A stretch of 64,000 bases of DNA from Chitinophagales bacterium (GTDB taxonomy: Bacteria > Bacteroidota > Bacteroidia > Chitinophagales > JABDMM01), in assembly GCA_013001465.1 (NCBI GenBank), contig JABDMM010000115.1, positions 19,571 through 83,570 on the forward strand. Reading direction: 5' to 3'. Positions within the stretch are counted from its first letter, which is position 1, and every line of letters begins with the position of its first letter. Below are positions 59,543 to 64,000 of the stretch, one piece after another. The notes below the pieces were generated by a model. That model searched no databases and was not told the DNA's origin. It saw nothing but the letters and a program-made list of their open reading frames with translations. The position numbers were made by a program, and so were the translations under genes.

Positions 59543-60916
59543 ATGATCCGCTATCTCCTTATTTTATCTGTTGTTGTATTGGCATCATGTAATAAAGTTC
59601 AGAAAGAACCTGTTGAAGATAAACAGCAGGTCAAAACTGAAATACCAGGCGACCCGATCGAATGGACAAAGAATCTGAACATTTATGAGGTTAATATTAG
59701 GCAATTCACTAAAGAAGGAACCTTTGATGCTTTTGCAATGCACCTGCCAAGATTGCAGGAAATGGGTGTTAAAATACTATGGCTGATGCCTATTCAGCCT
59801 ATTGGTATCGAAAAAAGGAAGGGTAGTTTAGGAAGCTACTACTCTATTAAGGATTATACCGACGTCAATCCTGAATTTGGAACCATGGTTGATCTCAAAA
59901 ACCTCGTAGACGATGCCCATGACAGGGGAATGTATGTTATTCTGGATTGGGTTGCCAATCACTCAGCATGGGATATCGATCTTGTTGAAAAACACCCTGA
60001 ATGGTTTACAAGAGATGAGAATGGGAATATGATCCCACCGGTGCCAGATTGGTCAGATGTGGTAGATTTTAATTATGAAGAGAAAGGGTTGTGGGAATAC
60101 ATGATAAATGCTATGAAGTTTTGGGTTGAAGAAGCCAATATTGACGGATACAGATGTGATGTGGCAGGAGAAGTTCCACTTGAATTCTGGCAACAAGCGT
60201 TAGATGAACTTCAAAAGATCAAACCTGAAGTCTTTATGCTTGCAGAACATGAAAGTCCGGATGATCATAATGATGCTTTTCATATGACTTACGGATGGGA
60301 AATGCATCATATCATGAATGAAATGGCAAAAGGGAAAATGGACCTCAAAGACTTACATGCATACTTCGTAAAAGAAGACAGCCTTTATCCGCAAGAAGCA
60401 TATCGAATGCATTTCATCACAAATCATGATGAAAACTCATGGAATGGAACAGTTGAAGAAAGAATGGGAGAAGCTGCCGAAGCATTTGCAGTACTTTCTG
60501 TCACTGCAGAACAATCGATGCCTTTGATATATAACGGACAAGAAGCCGGACTTAACAAGAGATTAGCATTTTTCGAAAAAGATGAGATCGAGTGGAAAGA
60601 ACACCCAATGGGTAAGTTCTATGAAAAACTACTAAAGCTGAAATTAAAGAATGAAGCTTTGTGGAATGGAATTTATGGTGGCGATGTGGAACTTATCGAT
60701 AACAACAAAATGGACAACGTGCTATCTTTTAGAAGAGAAATGAATGGCGATAAAGTTCTTGTCGTATTGAATTTGTCTAAGGAATCTGTAACTGTTGAAT
60801 TAGCTAATACTGATGAAGGCGAACTCAAGGATCTATTCACCGGAGAGCGGGTTGAGATTAATGCAAAGCATAAAGAAGAACTCGCATCTTGGGGTTATCG
60901 CTTGTATCATAATTAG
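59543..60916 (+). CDS. GH13-family alpha-amylase-like lipoprotein
   Basis: The 457-residue protein has a signal peptide and lipobox (VLASC, cysteine near residue 16), so it is lipid-anchored in the envelope. It is a GH13 (beta/alpha)8 hydrolase with the four conserved regions: DWVANH (about 135-140), the nucleophile aspartate in GYRCDVAG (about D206), the acid/base glutamate in FMLAEHE (about E235) and the transition-state aspartate in ITNHDEN (about D296). A short C-terminal beta domain closes it. The likely substrate is an alpha-1,4-linked glucan, starch or maltodextrin. The track uses a TTG at 59534; the ATG at 59543 is better. A ROK kinase gene follows on the opposite strand. Confidence 0.94.
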   Translation: MIRYLLILSVVVLASCNKVQKEPVEDKQQVKTEIPGDPIEWTKNLNIYEVNIRQFTKEGTFDAFAMHLPRLQEMGVKILWLMPIQPIGIEKRKGSLGSYYSIKDYTDVNPEFGTMVDLKNLVDDAHDRGMYVILDWVANHSAWDIDLVEKHPEWFTRDENGNMIPPVPDWSDVVDFNYEEKGLWEYMINAMKFWVEEANIDGYRCDVAGEVPLEFWQQALDELQKIKPEVFMLAEHESPDDHNDAFHMTYGWEMHHIMNEMAKGKMDLKDLHAYFVKEDSLYPQEAYRMHFITNHDENSWNGTVEERMGEAAEAFAVLSVTAEQSMPLIYNGQEAGLNKRLAFFEKDEIEWKEHPMGKFYEKLLKLKLKNEALWNGIYGGDVELIDNNKMDNVLSFRREMNGDKVLVVLNLSKESVTVELANTDEGELKDLFTGERVEINAKHKEELASWGYRLYHN

Positions 60917-61119
60917 GCTTGAAGTAGAATAATACAGCCTCATGTAATTATATGTTCTATTGTTCGTCCTATTCAAAATCAGATATCCTTAAAGAAATCG
61001 AAAGAAAACCCCGGCTATTCAAAAGCTCAAATGTCGTTCTATTCAAACCTCAAAAGTTGAACTGAACGCTAATGAATATATGTTAAAAGATTTTATACAG
61101 AAAAGTATTACCAGAGTTT

Positions 61120-62046
61120 CTAGCTGTGTACAACAGTAATTCCAGGGAAAAGAAACGGTCCAACAGCACCTATCAACCCTGCATTGTTTCCCAATTCCGC
61201 TTTTTCGATCTCAAGTTCATTTAAGTAGTAGGGTGTGAGATACTTATCCAGTGCTTGTTTCACACCGGTTAGAATAAATTCATAAGCAACACTAATTCCA
61301 CCTCCAATTATGATATGTTTAATATCCATAATTCTGATCGGTGCCACTAAACCCTCGCCGAGGAGGAATCCGGTATATTCAAAAACATGAGACGCGAACT
61401 CATCGCCTGATTGCGCTGCTTCAACAAGAAGAGGGATCTTTATCTCTTTATTCTGAAGACTGCTATCTGGAAATTTCTCAATAACCGAACTGGCATAAGC
61501 TAAAATTCCTCTTTTAGCAGTGAGGTCTTCAAGATGTTTTTGATCTCTGGAAATACAGTGACCGAATTCCATCGAATTCCCTCCGGCACCCATGAACAGT
61601 TGCCTGTCCATTATTGCTGCCCCGCCAATTCCTGTTCCTATTGTCAGAAATATAAAGTCGTCCGGCACCCTTGACTTACGAAACACTACCTCACCGATAG
61701 CTGCTGCTCCTGCATCATTCTCTATTACAAAAGAGACGGCAGGAAACTGATCTTTAAGAGAAGAATGAAGGTTGAGTCCATTTATCTGTGGAATCGCAGG
61801 AACCTCAAGGATCGTTCTTCTTTTCAGATCAACCAGCCCCGGAACTCCGATCCCTACTTTATTAATGTTGGGATGATCATGAAGATATTCCTTCAGCTGG
61901 GATTTAAATTTTGAAATAAATCCATCCGAACTCTCTACCCAGGTTCTGGTATGAAACTTTTCAAAATTACTGATCGTCCCATGTTCGTTAACCACAGCCA
62001 TTTTGACAAATGTTCCACCAATATCAATTCCAATAAAGTAATCCAT
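61120..62046 (-). CDS. ROK-family sugar kinase / glucokinase-like protein
   Basis: The 308-residue protein belongs to the ROK family, with the phosphate motif IGIDIGGTFVKMAVV at the N-terminus, GVPGLVDLKRRTILE, the catalytic IENDAGAAAIGE (aspartate about D113) and the second phosphate loop ITIGTGIGGAAI-like FLTIGTGIGGAAI. The usual Cys-rich zinc motif after GH (CxCGxxGCxE) is missing: the segment reads FGHCISRDQKHLEDLTAKR, shorter and with only one cysteine. It could phosphorylate glucose liberated by the nearby GH13 enzyme, an inference from proximity. It diverges from the DinB-like gene. Confidence 0.9.
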   Translation of the reverse strand: MDYFIGIDIGGTFVKMAVVNEHGTISNFEKFHTRTWVESSDGFISKFKSQLKEYLHDHPNINKVGIGVPGLVDLKRRTILEVPAIPQINGLNLHSSLKDQFPAVSFVIENDAGAAAIGEVVFRKSRVPDDFIFLTIGTGIGGAAIMDRQLFMGAGGNSMEFGHCISRDQKHLEDLTAKRGILAYASSVIEKFPDSSLQNKEIKIPLLVEAAQSGDEFASHVFEYTGFLLGEGLVAPIRIMDIKHIIIGGGISVAYEFILTGVKQALDKYLTPYYLNELEIEKAELGNNAGLIGAVGPFLFPGITVVHS

Positions 62047-62155
62047 ATCGGTCTAAAGATATAGGTTGACATTATGAAATATTGAATTTTACCTGAAAAA
62101 ATTATGCTATTACGCACAATAATGGATAATTTTCAGTTTAAACAGAAAAAAGAGT

Positions 62156-62656
62156 ATGTCAGTACAAAGTGGAGTTAGAGAAATAGTTGCGCTCATCGAT
62201 CAGTATAAACTCAATACAAGATTGTTTAACAATGTGATCGAAGAAATTACAGAAGAGAAAAGCAACGAGAAATTAAGCGATAACACAAACAATGTAAAGT
62301 GGTTAGTTGGTCATCTATTGAATGCCAGGTACGGAATTGCAAATTTGATCGGTGTTATGGAAGAAGATCCTAATGAAGATATGTTTGGGCATGGAAAAAG
62401 TATTGAAGAGGATATCAAATATCCGAGCATCTCATCTCTGAGAAAACAATGGAACGAGTTTTCGCCATCAATGATAAATAAGTTGGAGTCTATGACTGAA
62501 GATGATTTGAATAAAAAAGCACCCTTTCAGCTTCCAATTGAAGATCATACTATATTAGGTGCGATCTCGTTCTTTGCCCATCACGAAGCATATCATATTG
62601 GTCAATTAGGCATTCTTAGGAAATATCTGGATTACGGATCTATGAAATATGTTTAA
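62156..62656 (+). CDS. DinB-family four-helix protein
   Basis: The 166-residue protein has the DinB/YfiT fold of four helices and the metal-binding histidines in VGHLLNARYGIA (first) and HHEAYHIGQLG (second and third). In the family these often bind nickel or zinc, and some act as thiol-dependent transferases; the substrate here is unknown. No signal or membrane segment is seen. The start is an ATG at 62156. It diverges from the ROK gene across 109 bases. A short inverted repeat (ccagat / atctgg) follows 10 bases after its end. Confidence 0.9.
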   Translation: MSVQSGVREIVALIDQYKLNTRLFNNVIEEITEEKSNEKLSDNTNNVKWLVGHLLNARYGIANLIGVMEEDPNEDMFGHGKSIEEDIKYPSISSLRKQWNEFSPSMINKLESMTEDDLNKKAPFQLPIEDHTILGAISFFAHHEAYHIGQLGILRKYLDYGSMKYV

Positions 62657-62723
62657 CAAATCTCCCCAGATCCTCAAACAAAAATTCCCATCTGGATTTC
62701 ATAATCAATGAATTGATAGTACT

Positions 62724-62757
62724 TTTGGGAAGTTCTAACATTTATTTTATATATTTA
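62724..62757 (+). promoter_or_regulatory. Candidate promoter and hairpin-bearing leader of the edge gene
   Basis: TTTG (62724-62727) and TATATTTA (62750-62757, one mismatch to TAnnTTTG) are 22 bases apart. The predicted leader of about 67 bases contains two tiny perfect hairpins, cctat-ttg-atagg (62761-62773) and ggct-ggt-agcc (62773-62783). Weak support overall. Confidence 0.35.
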
Positions 62758-62831
62758 TTGCCTATTTGATAGGGCTGGTAGCCTTATGTCACAACAGATA
62801 GAAGATTTTATTTAACCAAAAACCCTAAATC

Positions 62832-64000
62832 ATGAGAAAACTGACGAGTTTGATCGTTACGATTATGCTTATAATCGCTGGCGCACTTTCTTTTCCTCAG
62901 TTAACGAATGCAGGAACATCACCATATTGTTCTGCTGAAGTTACACACTTTGGGATACCCGCTGAAACGGCTTCCAAGATTATTTTAACAGTTAAAAATT
63001 TAAGCCCAACTTCCATGCTCGTAGAGATCGGATCGGCTGATTTTGATCCTGTTGATTTTCTACTAGTAAACGGAGGAAGTGGCGCGACCATTTCTCCAGA
63101 AGATACTTCAACTTCCGGTAAAATTAGTAGAACACTTTCCTGGGCTACCGCTCAAGACAGTGTTACGCTTAACATACTTTGGAGTAAAGTTTCATTTGGT
63201 GGGAACTGGCAATTGAGTACGTCAGATGTAACACTGGCTGTAGGAGATACCTGCTCTCAAAGTACTGGTCCTCCAACAATTTCTAATACAGCCCAGTATT
63301 GTAATACACCAGTTACACACTTTGCAGGTGATCCACCATCCGCAATTAACTTGACGATAGCAAATATTGATGCCACGTCTATGATCGTCGAGATCGAATC
63401 TGCGGATGCTGATCCTGTCGACTTTTTACTTGTTCTAAACGGCAGTGGTGCAAATATTTCCGGTGAGAACACCTCAGCAGGCAAAATAAGCAGAACACTT
63501 ACATGGGCAATTGCTCCTGATAGTGTTGATCTTAATATATTGTGGAGCAAAGTTTCTTTTGGAGGTAATTGGCAGTTGAGTACCTCAGATATAACAGTAG
63601 CCTTTGCAGATACTTGTGCGGGTGGTGGTACACCTGGAACACCAGGATGTACAGATGCTAGTGCCGCCAACTACAACCCATCTGCAACTACTGATGATGG
63701 AAGTTGTCTTTACGATATCATTTTCTCCGTAGACATGAATTGTATGGATCCACAGGTTGCATTTACAGATGTCAATGTAACAGGACCCGGTGTCGGATGG
63801 TGTGCGAATTGCCTGCCTCTTGTCGATCAAGGTAGTGGAATCTGGTCAAATACTTTCCAATTCCCGGCAGGTACATTTGAATATAAATACAATGTAAACA
63901 GTTTTGCATCTCAGGAAAATCTCGTGGATGATATGCAAGGAGGAGCCACTTGTGCTCCGATCACTGACTTTAATACTTATGCTAATAGAACAGTCGATAT
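62832..64000 (+). CDS. Exported repeat protein with carbohydrate-binding-like domain, truncated at window end
   Basis: An ATG at 62832 opens a frame that stays open to base 64000 (389 codons), so it is absent from the track of complete ORFs. A signal peptide (LTSLIVTIMLIIAGALSFPQLTNAG) precedes two related domains (residues 32-141 and 156-262), each starting with YC and VTHF and ending in ILWSKVSFGGNWQLSTSD. A cysteine motif follows, GCTDASAANYNPSATTDDGSC (about 270-290), a kind common in secreted Bacteroidota proteins. Next is a beta domain (FSVDMNCMDPQVAF, GVGWCANCLPLVD, AGTFEYKYNVNSFASQENL) that resembles the starch/glucan-binding-like modules attached to marine glycoside hydrolases. The C-terminus is beyond the window, so an enzyme or sorting domain may follow. 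Confidence 0.85.
   Translation, partial: MRKLTSLIVTIMLIIAGALSFPQLTNAGTSPYCSAEVTHFGIPAETASKIILTVKNLSPTSMLVEIGSADFDPVDFLLVNGGSGATISPEDTSTSGKISRTLSWATAQDSVTLNILWSKVSFGGNWQLSTSDVTLAVGDTCSQSTGPPTISNTAQYCNTPVTHFAGDPPSAINLTIANIDATSMIVEIESADADPVDFLLVLNGSGANISGENTSAGKISRTLTWAIAPDSVDLNILWSKVSFGGNWQLSTSDITVAFADTCAGGGTPGTPGCTDASAANYNPSATTDDGSCLYDIIFSVDMNCMDPQVAFTDVNVTGPGVGWCANCLPLVDQGSGIWSNTFQFPAGTFEYKYNVNSFASQENLVDDMQGGATCAPITDFNTYANRTVD
62925..63617 (+). repeat. Two tandem coding repeats in the edge gene (372-base spacing)
   Basis: Bases 62925-63254 and 63297-63617 encode similar domains of 110 and 107 residues. Shared blocks are YC, VTHF, SM(L/I)VEI, ADxDPVDFLLV and ILWSKVSFGGNWQLSTSD. Both start with a cysteine at the second position and end with DTC, so each repeat may close by a disulfide. 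The DNA has diverged at many silent sites, so the duplication is not recent. Confidence 0.85.

Noticed and set aside
60952-61065. 37-codon ORF in the gap between the GH13 gene and the ROK gene
   Set aside because: No hydrophobic or motif pattern, no promoter, and a length expected by chance; nothing else in this 203-base gap is convincing beyond two loose copies of a cgttctattcaaa-like string.
62666-62695. Inverted repeat ccagat / atctgg after the DinB-like gene, considered as a terminator
   Set aside because: The stem is six pairs with an 18-base loop and no T-run, so support is too weak.

Overview
The window reads as chromosomal DNA of a Bacteroidota bacterium, AT-rich by eye. The evidence is a complete SprA (the type IX secretion translocon), two large proteins with C-terminal type IX sorting domains (IYPNPS/IYPNPT), a fused MurF-alanine racemase, fused isobutyryl-CoA mutase IcmF, families largely confined to the phylum (DUF4837, DUF4286, DUF6427), promoter boxes of the TTTG / TAnnTTTG type, little Shine-Dalgarno signal and many TTG/GTG starts. 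A Saprospiria- or Chitinophagia-like free-living member fits, but the class cannot be fixed from this sequence. I found no rRNA, tRNA, CRISPR array, insertion sequence or prophage block, so this is mostly core genome.

Layout. 1-3.4 kb: a partial Rid-family gene, a lipoprotein, a small two-helix membrane ORF missed by the ORF track, a short tandem repeat, and a secreted M43 metalloprotease. 3.5-7.2 kb: a small membrane protein and icmF (minus strand). 7.3-19 kb (plus): transketolase N-subunit, DUF4837 lipoprotein, ruvA, sprA, gcvH, VanZ-like protein and tonB. 19-22 kb: a potassium channel with RCK domain and a TPR protein. 22.2-26.8 kb: a 1517-residue multidomain surface protein followed by an intrinsic terminator. 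27-30.5 kb: DUF4286, murF-alr and an unknown protein. 30.4-38.5 kb: a tight eight-gene minus-strand operon rsfS-ftsH-LUD-lpxH-propeller-prfA-lectin-like-GT39. 38.6-45.1 kb: birA, then divergent metF and metH, with a SAM-I riboswitch in front of metH, then a TIGR01777 protein. 45.2-60.9 kb: a long plus-strand run with two solute-binding lipoproteins, two unusual permeases, two poorly known proteins, purQ, dsbD, htpG and a GH13 lipoprotein. 61-64 kb: a ROK kinase, a DinB-fold protein and a truncated exported repeat protein.

How the genes work together. SprA would export the metalloprotease and the 1517-residue protein; the truncated protein at the right edge may be a third cargo. TonB energises outer-membrane uptake. 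The Opp/Yej-like system would import peptides, but its ATPases are not here. MetF supplies methyl-tetrahydrofolate to cobalamin-dependent MetH, and the riboswitch links metH to the S-adenosylmethionine level. IcmF is a second B12 enzyme. The GH13 lipoprotein, the ROK kinase and the possible glucan-binding domain at the edge suggest alpha-glucan use, which is an inference from proximity.

The items most worth a second look are the S-box leader, the insertions in both ABC permeases, the duplicated sensor domain of DsbD, the lysine-rich insert in SprA, the unannotated 50-residue membrane ORF and the lectin-like protein in the prfA operon. I did not find a convincing entirely new multi-gene system.
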